From contig JAZKJV010009329.1 of NCBI GenBank assembly GCA_037367405.1, positions 1 to 64,000 of the forward strand: a stretch of DNA of 64,000 nucleotides, read 5' to 3'. How positions within the stretch are numbered: position 1 is the stretch's first letter; every line of letters begins with the position of its first letter. The DNA comes from Ottelia alismoides. Taxonomy: Eukaryota > Streptophyta > Magnoliopsida > Alismatales > Hydrocharitaceae. The notes beneath the pieces were generated by a model. The model was not told where the DNA came from. It saw nothing but the letters and a program-made list of their open reading frames with translations, and made no database searches. Positions 45,288-55,720 of this stretch are shown here, piece by piece. The translations under genes and the position numbers were made by a program.

Positions 45288-46774
45288 GATCTCAAAGGGA
45301 AGAGACCAGTCAGGAGCTTGTAATATCGGCGATTCACAGATTTTCTTTTCAGGAGTTCGAAGGCCTCAAGACACTTGTGATTTACAACAAACTCGGTGTC
45401 TTTTCCTAAGAGCTCAGTCAGTGGGCGGGCGATCTTTGAAAAATCAGGGATAAACCTTCGATAAAATCCAACATGCCCTAGAAAAGACCGCACTGACTTG
45501 ACGTTGGTTGGTGGCTCAAGTTTCTTGATCACATCCACCTTGGCAGGGTCGACCTCCATTCCCTTTCTGGAGATGACATGCCCCAACACGATACCCTCAG
45601 TCACCATAAAGTGACTTTTCTCCCAAGAGAGTACCAAATTAACCTCCCTGCATCTTTTGAGGACTCGGTCCAAGTGCGCTAAACATGTATCAAATGAATC
45701 ACCATGGACCGAGAAGTCATCCATGAAGACTTCCAGGAAATCACCCACCATTTCGGCAAATACGGCAATCATGCACCGCTGAAATGTGCCTGGGGCATTA
45801 CAAAGCCCAAATGGCATGCGCTTGAAAGCGTAGGTACCGAAGGGACATGTAAATGTGGTTTTTTCCTGATCCTCGGGAGCAATAGCTACCTGATTGTAGC
45901 CAGAGTACCCATCAAGAAAACAGAAGAATGCTTTCCCTGCAAGTCTCTCCAAGATTTGATCAATAAATGGCAGTGGAAAGTAATCTTTCTTGGTCGCAGC
46001 ATTCAGGCGCCTGTAATCGACACAGACACGCCACGACGTGGGTACTCGTGTCGCGATCTCAACCCCTTCCTCGTTGGTGACCATCTGGATTCCCGACTTC
46101 TTCGGGACGACATGAAGGGGGGCCACCCACTTGGAGTCAGAGATGGGGTATATGAAACCTGCTTTGCACCATTTCTCTATCTCTTTCTTAACCACTTCCC
46201 GAAGATTGGGGTTCAGTCTTCTTTGAAATTCGCGGGAAGGCCTTGCATTATCCTCAACATAAATTTGGTGCGAGCAGAGAGCAGGGTTGATTCCGACGAG
46301 ATCTGACACAGTCCAACCGATGGCTTTTCGATTTCGCTCAAGGACTTCTAAAAGTTTAGATTCTTGATCCATGGTTAAAGATGAGCTGATGATCACAGGG
46401 AATTTATCTTTGGGTCCATTGAGAAATGCATACTTCAGGGTGGGAGGGAGAGGTTTCAGCTCTGGCAAATCTGCATCATCAATTAAATCTGGCTGAAGGT
46501 CTTTTAAGTCTGGCTCGGTGATTGTTGGTGGTTGATCATTCTGTGAGATGCTAGCCACTGGTCTTGAAGGAAGGTGAGTCGGATCGCAAATGTAGTGCGG
46601 TAATTCAGCCAAAGCCGCGTCCGACTCGTCATTGAATTTTTCAGAAGAGGGGGGGATGGACCAATCCGAAAGGCGTTCTGTGTCATCAAGATTGTACAGG
46701 TGTTCAGATTTGTCAGGTAAAAGATCACACACTGTATGGCGCATTGTTGCTTCTTCTGATGCGAGGGTATCCAT
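45284..46774 (-). CDS. F3 copy 1 reverse transcriptase segment of pol
   Basis: This 496-codon minus-strand frame has an acidic linker (about residues 1-125) and then RT. Visible motifs are SREFQRRLNPNLREVVKKEI, WRVCVDYRRLNAATKKDYFP, FLDGYSGYNQV, PFGLCNAPGTFQRCM and the active site FMDD at residues 350-353. The C-terminal connection domain is cut short. A single-base loss around 45341-45351, after EAFELLK, sends the frame into unrelated residues and a stop. Upstream the frame stays open to the TAA that ends gag-pro, so the ATG at 46774 need not be the start. Assignment to Athila rests on this RT and the following integrase. Confidence 0.9.
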   Translation of the reverse strand: MDTLASEEATMRHTVCDLLPDKSEHLYNLDDTERLSDWSIPPSSEKFNDESDAALAELPHYICDPTHLPSRPVASISQNDQPPTITEPDLKDLQPDLIDDADLPELKPLPPTLKYAFLNGPKDKFPVIISSSLTMDQESKLLEVLERNRKAIGWTVSDLVGINPALCSHQIYVEDNARPSREFQRRLNPNLREVVKKEIEKWCKAGFIYPISDSKWVAPLHVVPKKSGIQMVTNEEGVEIATRVPTSWRVCVDYRRLNAATKKDYFPLPFIDQILERLAGKAFFCFLDGYSGYNQVAIAPEDQEKTTFTCPFGTYAFKRMPFGLCNAPGTFQRCMIAVFAEMVGDFLEVFMDDFSVHGDSFDTCLAHLDRVLKRCREVNLVLSWEKSHFMVTEGIVLGHVISRKGMEVDPAKVDVIKKLEPPTNVKSVRSFLGHVGFYRRFIPDFSKIARPLTELLGKDTEFVVNHKCLEAFELLKRKSVNRRYYKLLTGLFPLRS

Positions 46775-46882
46775 GTGAAGATCTGGCAGTTGGTCCCAAG
46801 GTCCGGTAGTTCTAATCAGATTACACTCAGATGTTTCAGCCTCTTCAGTGGTAGATTCGGAATCGGGTCCTTGCCATTTTGT

Positions 46883-49675
46883 TTATCTCATTTCCAAATC
46901 CACTTCTCCATCTAGGGAGCGGAATTTCATCATTCCAGTGCCGTAATCGAATACAGCCTTGGCGGTTCGTAAGAATGGTCTTCCCAAAATGATTTGCGAC
47001 TCTTTCCAATGGTTCGGGGTCTCCATGTCAAGGACGGTGAAGTCCACTTTGTATTCCGTACCCTCAACCATAATGATAACATTTTTCACTTCTCCCTTAG
47101 GTCTTTTAGTAGATTTGTCTGCAAATTGGAGTATAGATAGTGATTTCTGAAGAGGTCCTAACTCCAATCGATAATATAAGGCCAAGGGGAGAAGATTGAT
47201 GGAAGAGCCATTGTCAAGAAGTGTCCGTGCGAATGTGATACCGCCAATGCGGCTTGCCACATAATGAGCACCCAGATCTCTTTTCTTCCTTGGTAAATGC
47301 TGGTTTCTCACGCATTTGGTGGTGGCTACTGTCAGAACATGAGTCTCCACAAATTGGTTTGTTTTCTTTGTGCGGGTCCGGGTAGGAGTACATTTCATTT
47401 TCAGGTATTTCTGGAATGCAGGGTTACTGGCCACATATTGATCAAAGGGCACTTTTACGGTGATGTTTTGTTGACAAAATTTTTCCATCACGGGGTCGCT
47501 TTGGATAGTTTTCTTTTGTCTTCCCTTTTTAAGCGCATGGGGAAAAGGAATGGAAGCATTTGAGACAGGAGAGAGATATCCAGAATTATAAATAAGAGCA
47601 TCTTTATTGAATTTGGAGTTCTCATTACAATCAAAATGTTCTGGATCATCATCATGTTGCTGAAATAATGACAAAGGTGTTTTCGCAGCAACTAGAGGTT
47701 CAAGGTCCTCTTTATTCTCCATAGATGCTTTTCCTTTCCTTCGGGCAGAAATCCTCGGGTGTCCTTCGTCTCCATCCTCAGAAGTATCCTCCGGTTGATC
47801 TTCTGAGTCAGCTTCCTTCGCCCGGTCAGGTACGACCACGGTCCTTCCGCTCCTGAGGGACATGGCATTGATATTGTTAAACGAAAGGGTCTCGTGTTCA
47901 GATGTGGAAAAGTCTGAGTAGTATACCTGATTGTTGTGTTGAGATGATTGAGGTTTGTTCAAGCTATTGGGGTTAGCTTGAACTTGAGCTGGAATGGTTG
48001 TGACAGGTGCAGTCTGTTCTTCCTTCCAACGGGATAGACGATTAACATCTACCCGTAGGTCGTACAGTTCACTCCGGAAGCTGCGAATTTCCTCCAGCAT
48101 TTGTCTTTGGATATCAATCGAGTCTTCTGGAGGTTTGGATGATCGAGATGCTTGATTTGGAGCTTGATATTGCTGACGATGTTGTTGAGGCTGGGTCTGA
48201 CGGTCTTGTGGCTGCTGCTGCCTTGAGAACTGATTGTGTTGTGGAGCGGCATTGTATGAGTTGGGTGGACGCTGATATTGCTGACGGTCCCCCAGATTAC
48301 CCTGTCGGGTATTATCCTGTGTGTACCAAATGCCGTTTATCTCGAAAGTCAGAGGCGGGGCTTCTACGACTGTCTCAGTTGGAGGGGGTGACTGTTGGGA
48401 AGGTTGGACGTAGGATTGGTCCTGAGTCCATGGTAACGGTTGCCCAGAGCCTGGCTGCTCTTGGACATGATGTACATGATAAATTGGTACCGTAGGAGCA
48501 GTAGGCATCCCAAGCTTGGACACCTTCTCAGTGAGCTCCTCCATTTGTTTTGGAAATTGAGAGAGTCGGTTGTCGATGTCGTTCACTCTTTTATCCACAA
48601 TTGTTAATTTGTCTGTGATGATGTTCATGTTGGGCAGCAAGTCCTCTGCTATTTCTGAGACCGTTTGTTTTCCTCCTTTGGCTTGATAGTTGTTCAGTGA
48701 ATCAGTGTAAGATCTACTAGCAATTTGTGAACGGCTAGTCTCCGCCATTTGCTCCAGTATTTTCCAGACGGTATCAGCTCCTCGGGATGTGTAGTTTCCT
48801 CCACAGGCAGCGCTGACAAGACCCTGAGTCCCGTGGTTAAGGCCAGAATAGAGGGACTGGACCAGGATGTTATTATCTAGGTCATGACAGGGACATTTTT
48901 GCAGCAGATCTTTGAATCTATCCCATGCCTCACAAAGTGGTTCATTAGGCATTTGAGAGAAGCTAGTGATGCGAGTCCTCATTTGATTGGTTCGACTCAG
49001 AGGGTAAAATTTCTTCAAGAAGAGATTCTTGAACCTATCATAGGTGGTCACTGTCACTCCCAAATTTTTCACCCAGTAATCCGCCTTACCCTTCAAGGCG
49101 AAGGGTAATGCAGTGAGACGGATATAATCTTGGCTGACTTGTGGGTGCCTCTGATTAGAACAGATTAGCTCCAAATCACGCAAAAATTCATAAGGTTCTT
49201 CATCCGAATTTCCATGAAATTGTGGTAATTGATTTATGAAGTGTGGCTTCAGTTCATGGTGAACCTCAGGTTGAGGTGGCTGCAAGTAATTAATGACCCT
49301 ATACTGCCCGGGATTATATGCAGCTTCCATTGGTGGTTCTCCTTCTGCATTCATTCTTTCCAATTGTTCCCTCATCAGATTTTGCTGCTGCTCAGATGCA
49401 GCCAGCCTTGCAAGGATCAGTTGCATCGGATCTTCATTTTGGTCATCTTCGGGATTGTTCCTCCTTGGAGCCATTTGAATGTTCTTCTTTTCACCTTCAG
49501 ATTGTGAAAAATAGGCGTCAATAGTTTGAAGAGAATTATTTGATGAAAAGTCCAGGGGAAGGTGTCCCTGAACCCAAGGTGGTTCTGAGTAAGAGAGGTT
49601 CAGATCATTTGAAAAATTTGTGGTAGTCAGAAAGGGGTTCGCTGAGTTCGAACGGAAATTTCCACAATTTTCCAT
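46883..49675 (-). CDS. F3 copy 1 gag-protease polyprotein
   Basis: An intact 930-codon minus-strand ORF. The start ATG lies in a good context (A at -3, G at +4), and a second Met at residue 68 is an alternative. The capsid-like gag domain spans about residues 185-280 (YWVKNLGVTVTTYDRFKNLF, KFYPLSRTN, EAWDRFKDLLQKC). Residues 330-400 look helical. A Gln/Pro-rich region with EINGIWY follows, then an acidic stretch and a basic segment (TPTRTRTKK). The retropepsin occupies about residues 815-920 with active site DNGSS at 821-825 and IILGRPFLR. No CCHC knuckle is seen. It ends in TAA (46883-46885) in the same frame as pol. Confidence 0.94.
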   Translation of the reverse strand: MENCGNFRSNSANPFLTTTNFSNDLNLSYSEPPWVQGHLPLDFSSNNSLQTIDAYFSQSEGEKKNIQMAPRRNNPEDDQNEDPMQLILARLAASEQQQNLMREQLERMNAEGEPPMEAAYNPGQYRVINYLQPPQPEVHHELKPHFINQLPQFHGNSDEEPYEFLRDLELICSNQRHPQVSQDYIRLTALPFALKGKADYWVKNLGVTVTTYDRFKNLFLKKFYPLSRTNQMRTRITSFSQMPNEPLCEAWDRFKDLLQKCPCHDLDNNILVQSLYSGLNHGTQGLVSAACGGNYTSRGADTVWKILEQMAETSRSQIASRSYTDSLNNYQAKGGKQTVSEIAEDLLPNMNIITDKLTIVDKRVNDIDNRLSQFPKQMEELTEKVSKLGMPTAPTVPIYHVHHVQEQPGSGQPLPWTQDQSYVQPSQQSPPPTETVVEAPPLTFEINGIWYTQDNTRQGNLGDRQQYQRPPNSYNAAPQHNQFSRQQQPQDRQTQPQQHRQQYQAPNQASRSSKPPEDSIDIQRQMLEEIRSFRSELYDLRVDVNRLSRWKEEQTAPVTTIPAQVQANPNSLNKPQSSQHNNQVYYSDFSTSEHETLSFNNINAMSLRSGRTVVVPDRAKEADSEDQPEDTSEDGDEGHPRISARRKGKASMENKEDLEPLVAAKTPLSLFQQHDDDPEHFDCNENSKFNKDALIYNSGYLSPVSNASIPFPHALKKGRQKKTIQSDPVMEKFCQQNITVKVPFDQYVASNPAFQKYLKMKCTPTRTRTKKTNQFVETHVLTVATTKCVRNQHLPRKKRDLGAHYVASRIGGITFARTLLDNGSSINLLPLALYYRLELGPLQKSLSILQFADKSTKRPKGEVKNVIIMVEGTEYKVDFTVLDMETPNHWKESQIILGRPFLRTAKAVFDYGTGMMKFRSLDGEVDLEMR

Positions 49676-50801
49676 TCTTGAAACTGAGAGATGTTGATCA
49701 AGTCAAACACAATACAAAGGTTGTTTCACCAACTCACACAATGAAGCCGCAAGAGTTCGGCTATTATCTTTTCAATTTTAGTTGGTGATAAATTCAATCT
49801 TGCAAACCGTTTAGACGAGCTGTTTAGGTTTGGAGCTGGGCTCTATCCTAGTGTGCGTTACTCTCCTCGCTGCAAGATAAATCAAACAATGTCGGGGTTG
49901 CTCTCCCGCAAAAAAATCTTGATTTTATGGTTTATTTGAGATCAGATATATTTAGCAGTCCCGATTTTAATGAGGTGATCACTGAGAAATTAGATGAGCA
50001 CAAATACACGTCTACCGTCCAGTCCCAATTTCCTTTAAAGTTATGTTATAAAACAAGAGGGAGGAATTCGAGAAAAGCCGATGCACGCGAAAAACTATGA
50101 TGAATGCTCAGTTAGAAGACTTACAGTGAATCCTCGCAATCTTCATGTGGGATGCTAGACAGAATTTAAAAATTATTCTAAATGAAATGCAAGTCGATGG
50201 AAAACCGCACCTAAGCAGAAAGTTCTATTAGCGGGAAGAATTGATTTAAATTTGGCTAAGTTTGAACGATCTATGTGCGTCTCGATTAAAGTGAAGTGTG
50301 GCTTAAGATCCTACGAGCACAAGCAAAAATATGAATGCTCTGAGAGCCGTATGTGCAGGTCTATCCTATTCGCCACTCAAGTCGGGCCCCACCCTCGCCG
50401 GAGAGTGAAACAGGCTACGACACACCACAGAATAAAGTTTAGAGGTCTTTCTACACACGCGAGAGTCCAAACGGACACCGCTGTAAAATTGCAGAAATTA
50501 AAATTGCAGAAATTTAAAACCTAGACTCTACTCTCTCTCACGACTCGACTCGATCTTAAATTATTTGCGGTTTTTGGTGAAGTTGCGTCGGTTATTGAAA
50601 ACCGTTCCACGTACAAGGTACCTCGCAAAAAAAATAAGAGAGAAAATGTAAGAGAGTGACTCAAAATAATATGAAAAATAAATGCTGAAAATAAATTGCA
50701 GAAAAAATGGAATTTACAATGAAAAATTCGGGGGTCAGACTACCCGAATGCGGAAAACCGAATAAAAAAAAATTTTTAGACAAAAATCTAAGCCGTTTGC
50801 C
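49676..50801 (-). other. F3 copy 1 leader
   Basis: A noncoding leader. A hairpin with arms AGCCG / CGGCT around GCAAGAGTT-like bases lies near 49743-49762, some 70 bases before the gag ATG. It matches hairpins in E1 and C. GGGAGAGCAACCCC (minus strand) lies near 49894-49910, the counterpart of the shared leader motif. The duplicated GGACCGTTT unit of E1 and C is absent. The ORF on the opposite strand at 50252-50524 is not a gene. Confidence 0.62.
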
Positions 50802-50819
50802 TCCCCGGCAACGGCGCCA
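50802..50819 (-). other. F3 copy 1 primer binding site, tRNA-Asp
   Basis: The minus strand reads TGGCGCCGTTGCCGGGGA, a full 18-base complement to the 3' end of plant tRNA-Asp with CCA. It is separated by two bases from the LTR end. tRNA-Asp priming is known for Athila-type elements. Confidence 0.93.
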
Positions 50820-50821
50820 TC

Positions 50822-53800
50822 TGACGAATCCAATAATGTCGCTAATAAGAAAGTGTATTTATCGTGTTGTGCGTTGTAGGCGGCAATCGGAAACGGTCAA
50901 GAAAATACCACAAATAATTTGTTCAATTTTGATCTCGTGGTTTTATGTTTATTTTACTTGGGCAAGTCCTAAGGTCGATCACAAGGAGGCAAAGGAACAA
51001 CCTAGAATTAAGTCTATCAAAGTTCGAGTTCGGTTTTCGAGGCGGTCTTTTTTTGGAATTTTCAATGCAATAGAGGATGCAAAATGCAAATTTGGCCTTA
51101 TTTCAGGGACTAAAATGTAAATGTCAACCAAACAATGTCCGAAAATTATGAAACTTGGCCACAATGTAAACTATAATGAAATGGATGCACTGTAATTTTT
51201 TTGGAATTTTTGGATGCAATATGAATTTTTTATGGATTTTTAAATACAAACAAATTAATTGTCAATATTTAATTTTAATAAATATTAAACCTACTTATTT
51301 TCGAGAACTAAAATTATCTAAGATCTATCACTAGGTAATAGATCTTAGAAAAATCCTAGACCTCAAAAATGTGGGGTTCAATACCTATTAAAAATCAAAC
51401 ATTGAAATGCACAAAATGATTTTTACAGGGCAAATGATGCATGCAAATGCAATGATTTTTGAGCACGGTGTTAATCAAATTAATCTCTACGATATGTGAT
51501 TTTTGGGGAATTTTTAAATCAACGGTTAATTAACTACGAATTTCAGAGCAAGAAACGGGTAAAATACACCAATTTTCACAAAACAATTATTCATTAAATA
51601 ACCGTGAATCAGAAAAATACCCACAATATGTCAAACAGTAGAGAATTAATTAATGAACATCATGCTATTTTTAGATTAATTAAATAATGTAAAGAGAGGG
51701 TCCAAAATCACAGGGGAACACAGGGATACAAATGCAAATATTATAAATAAATATAAAGGCAGAGGGGGGACTTGTTTGTGATTACCAATAGTCGGAGGGG
51801 TCTTCTGCGAATTTCCCAAGGGAGCACGTGCCTTGCGCATGCTCCTTGGGCGGCTGGACTGAGGCGCAATAAGGAGGAGCTCCGGGGGCACAACTATAAT
51901 TTGCCCAAGGGGCACGTGCGCAGCACGTGACCCCCTGGGGTTGATTCCTGCTGAGGGAGTCCCCCACGCACGTGTCTGCCACGTGCTGGGGTCTCGGCCC
52001 AACCGGCCGGCCGAAGGAGAGATGGAGGCGGAGTAGCGGCTCCGGTGGCTGTCGATGAAGCGGAGGGTGGCGGTGGTGTCGACGTGGCGAAGATCTGGGG
52101 CCTCGTAGGTACAGGCGGAGGGGCGGTCTGGCGGTGGCGTGTCGGCGAAGAAGAGGCGGAGCCGATGACGTTGGCCTCCCTCTGGCCGACACACGGCCTA
52201 GAGGGCGGCGTTGCGGTGCCGAGGAAGGCGGTCGAGCGTTGCGACGTAGGCGGAGGTCATCAGCGAGAGCGGTGGCTGAAGTCGGTGGTAGGCGTTGCGA
52301 GGGCGGTGCAGCCGTAGGTGGTGGCGCGCGTCGAGTTGAAGACGGTGGATGAAGTCGAGGCGGAGAGATCGTCGATGACGGTGACGATGGTGTCGATTAT
52401 GTCGGGCGGAGAGCGGTAGAGAGAGAGAGAGGGAGAGAGAGGGAGAGAGGGTATACCTGAAGGGAGTCGGCTCGACGGCGCTGGGAGTGGCCGGAGCAAG
52501 CAGCAGCGCGGCGAGGCGGAGCTGCGGCGAGGAGCGGTGACCTCGGATCACGCCGATGGAGGCTCGCCGGTCCTGTCACTACCGGAGAGGGGGAGTCCTT
52601 AGGGCTTTAAACGGCGGATGCTGAATGAAGGGCCGGTGGCGATGCTTAAATAGGAGACGGGGTCTTTGCTGGCGATGGAAGGTCCGAAGGGGATACGCGG
52701 GGGATGAGGGCGATCGGAGATGGGATTTGAAGGGGATGATCGCGGGCGGCGCGAGATTCGCGGGGAGGAGCGGATCGGAGATGGGGATTTGATTGGAGGC
52801 GTCTGGCGGCGCGACGAGGAGCGGAGTTGGCGAGATACGCGGCTGAAATCGCGGGGCGCGGAGGAGGTCCCGGCGCGGGGCGGCGGCCAAATGGGGAAAG
52901 GGCTCGAGGTTGACGACGCACAGGCGCCGTCCGATCTCGCGTGATCGGATGGCGCCTGTTGCGCCACGTGGTGACACCAGGCGGGAGGAGGAAGCGCGCG
53001 TGCGGAGCACGTGCCTTGGAGGCACGTGCGACGCACGTGCGTTTGTTTTATTTTTATTATTATTTTTTTATTTTTTTTATTTTTTTTTATTTTTTTTATT
53101 TAATAAAAACGAGTTATAAATAAAGCCAAAAATGGCTGACACGTGGCGGCCTCTGGGGCTACCACGTGTCAGCACCAGAAAATTCGAAATTAAAAACTTT
53201 TGTAAAATCGGTAAAAAATAGTAAACGACCTCGGATCGAAAAAGTTTCTTCACAAAAGTTGCTCGTCTCGATGAGATCTACAACTTTCATGAAGACATCA
53301 AAACCAAAATCGATCAAATGTAAAAAGTGAATTTTTGGGGTATCCTATGTACATAGAATACCTTGATTTTTGGGTTTTATAATTTTTATGTCATTTTTAA
53401 ACAAGACAAAAAATCCGGAAAAATATGGAAAAATCAAAGATAAATAAAAGACACTTAATTCTAATTTTTTTGGATTTTTTATTGATTAAGAAAATATATA
53501 CGTAAAATACAAGGAAAAAACCGCGAAAATATACAATGTACAAAAGAGGCCCAAAACCCAACTTTCACATATGAGCTCCGATTCACTTGAACTTGGTCTT
53601 GTTTTGAAGGTAATTGAATGTACATTAGTTCAAAAGTGAGTAGGATTAAATCGGACACTGGATGGAGAAGATATGTGGCTTTTAGTCCGAAAATCCTGGA
53701 ATTAGGGTTTGAGTTTTTGGTCCACTTATTTGAGTTAGTTATTTTTTTTGTATTTTTCCTTTATTCTTGTTAGTAATATGTACACAGTGGAAGTGGTTTT

Positions 53801-54036
53801 GAGTTATTCGGAGTTAGCATGAATGAGTTAAAAATCTGGGAAGTCAGGCTTATTTATAGGTCAATTTGGCTTGGATTTTTGGCTTCTTATTTTGTGCAGA
53901 TTTTTGTGCTAAAATGCAATTCTTATGGAAACATGCATGAATGCTAATTATGCAAAATAGATGCAAGAATGCTGTTGATTTTTAGGGATTTGAGCTTAAT
54001 AAATGAGATTTAGAGTGATGAATACGAGATTCATCA
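50822..54036 (-). repeat. F3 LTR 2, shared by both copies
   Basis: The LTR is 3215 bp. It serves as 5' LTR of copy 1 (PBS on its left) and as 3' LTR of copy 2 (PPT on its right). In its first 943 bases it shares three variant states with LTR 3 against LTR 1, and has one private change. It contains the same G-box cluster, GA repeat (4 bases shorter) and inverted repeat as LTR 1. Confidence 0.95.
52645..52653 (-). promoter_or_regulatory. Candidate TATA box in F3 LTR 2
   Basis: The minus-strand CTATTTAAG is identical to LTR 1. Because LTR 2 is the 5' LTR of copy 1, this promoter would drive copy 1 RNA. Confidence 0.45.
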
Positions 54037-54072
54037 TCCCCCTATACTTAAACCATGCTCGTCCCTGAGCAT
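54037..54072 (-). other. F3 copy 2 polypurine tract and adjacent hairpin
   Basis: Identical in sequence to 41801-41836: a PPT abutting the LTR, followed by the ATGCTC / GAGCAT hairpin. Confidence 0.86.
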
Positions 54073-55271
54073 AAAAAGAAATGCCATGAGGTGAAATGAG
54101 ATTGGGTTCCAAACCAAGACCAAGAGCTGAAGGTGAAAGTAAGCCTAAACTCAACCTTTGGATTATTTGTGTGTCGGAACTTCTGTGAGACTTAGAATTT
54201 TAAAATCAACAGCCCTCAAGTTCTACACATCATTGCTACAGTTTCGGCTCAGAAGTCATCTTAGATCAATCATCTTCCCAAAGTATACTCTTCGAACATT
54301 GAATAACCGACTCTTGTGTGTGAAGTATTTTAGCTCTTCCCACCCAGAATGCCGGACTACTGCATAAGCCTCCTCTCCAATAACTCGTCCTCGGGGAGTC
54401 AGGTATTTCCTTCTAAGGTCTGTCGCGCTGTGTTCACAATCGAATTGGGGGGAGAAGATAGAAGAATGAGAAAAGAACTGGAGGGCGGCCAGTGTAGTCA
54501 CCTCTCCTTGTGAAGATGGCCAGTGTAGCCGAGTCTCCACCAAGATCTGCAGGTTTCTGGAAGCTTGGACCTTTTTGGTCAGATTTTATTTGGTAGTTGC
54601 TTCTTTGTATTTGGAATTTTTGGTGGTTCTGCTTGGATCTTGTTGTGCCCCTACGGATATAGAATCTTTTGTTTCCGTACATTTTTTGGGGTCTTAGAAA
54701 AAATTGTGCCCAGCCGTCCATCCCTTTTCCGAAGCTTTATTTCAACCCGTACTCCGGTCTTTAGATTTCCACGCTACCAGAAAAGAAACTCACACAGTCT
54801 TCCAACATATGTTTGAGTTGAGCTAAGTGCATAGTGCGAGAGTACAAATTAATTCCCTATTCCAGAGTTGTACCCAGAATGAAGAGACCAGGTTAGACAC
54901 TAAGAGTCAAACTCTGTACATTGTCATGTGGAACTCAAAGAATTAAGTCAAAGACCTGAAGACTCTAAAATCCTATTTCTCGGTGAAGTTCCTCTGAAAA
55001 TTAGGTGGATTAAGGTGAAGTCCAGACCACTCTCGGTTTCGGCTCATAACTTGGTTCAGAACCCAAAGACTTTTCACATATGCAAATGCGATGCTTGATG
55101 AAATGCGAGTGTGTGAAATGCAGGCACATTTTTTTTTGTTTGTGAATTTTTTTTAATGCAAAAAATGAATAAGAAGCCATTTTTTTTTTCAAAGATTTTG
55201 GGTGTAGTCAGTGTTAGTGGAAAAACATTTTTTTTTGTTTTTTTTAAGAAAAACCCACCCCGTAAATACAT
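54073..55271 (-). other. F3 copy 2 3' noncoding region
   Basis: This is the same as the copy 1 region apart from T-run lengths near 55130-55190. No gene is seen. Confidence 0.7.
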
Positions 55272-55720
55272 ATAGACTTACGCGAAAGTACGAGGTATGG
55301 CTAAAATATATACATAGTATATATACAGACCCCCCTATACTTAGCGAGTGCTGTGTCCTCAGAGCACAAGAAGCGTAAAGAAGACATAGCTCGGGCTAAG
55401 CGTAAGAGAGTGAAAAAGAAAAACAAAAAAAAACAAAAAGAAAAGGATTTACAAAACCGCCCCCCTATACTTAGACTGTGAATAGTCTAAGTATAGAAGA
55501 AGAGCGGGAAAGAAAAGAAAAATAAAAAGAAGCGGTCGGGGTATGTAAATGAGGAGGGTATATATATGTGGGTGGCGGTTCCCCCTATACTTAGGCTTTG
55601 GTCAGCCTAAGTGTAGAAGAAGAGTGGATATGGAGTGAGCAAGAGATCGGAATGTGATGAGGGAAATGGTATATACAGATGGCATCGGTCCCCCCCTATA
55701 CTTAGGCCTTGGCCTAAGTA
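55272..55720 (-). repeat. F3 copy 2 array of four PPT-hairpin modules
   Basis: Hairpins at about 55336-55404, 55466-55495, 55586-55615 and 55699-55720 repeat copy 1 without change. The last again overlaps the integrase stop codon. Confidence 0.87.

Larger units (their letters stand above)
38581..54036 (-). mobile_element. F3 Athila-type element, copy 1 of tandem array
   Basis: The element is 15,456 bp, with LTRs 38581-41800 and 50822-54036 and a 9021-bp internal region. The right LTR is shared with copy 2. PBS, PPT and all pol domains are present on the minus strand. The left flank CCTAT (38576-38580) belongs to the copia remnant. The expected matching duplication would lie beyond the third LTR, outside the window. 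About 15 substitutions and two small indels separate the two LTRs by eye, which marks a recent insertion. Confidence 0.93.

Noticed and set aside
45704..46306. 200-codon plus-strand ORF opposite RT (repeated at 57939-58541)
   Set aside because: It is an antisense shadow of the conserved RT coding sequence. No independent support is visible.
50252..50524. 90-codon plus-strand ORF in the F3 leader
   Set aside because: It lies antisense in the noncoding leader with no family similarity. It is not shared with E1 or C.
50802..50819. tRNA gene fragment matching tRNA-Asp
   Set aside because: Only the 18-base complement to the tRNA 3' end is present, next to an LTR, as expected for a primer binding site.
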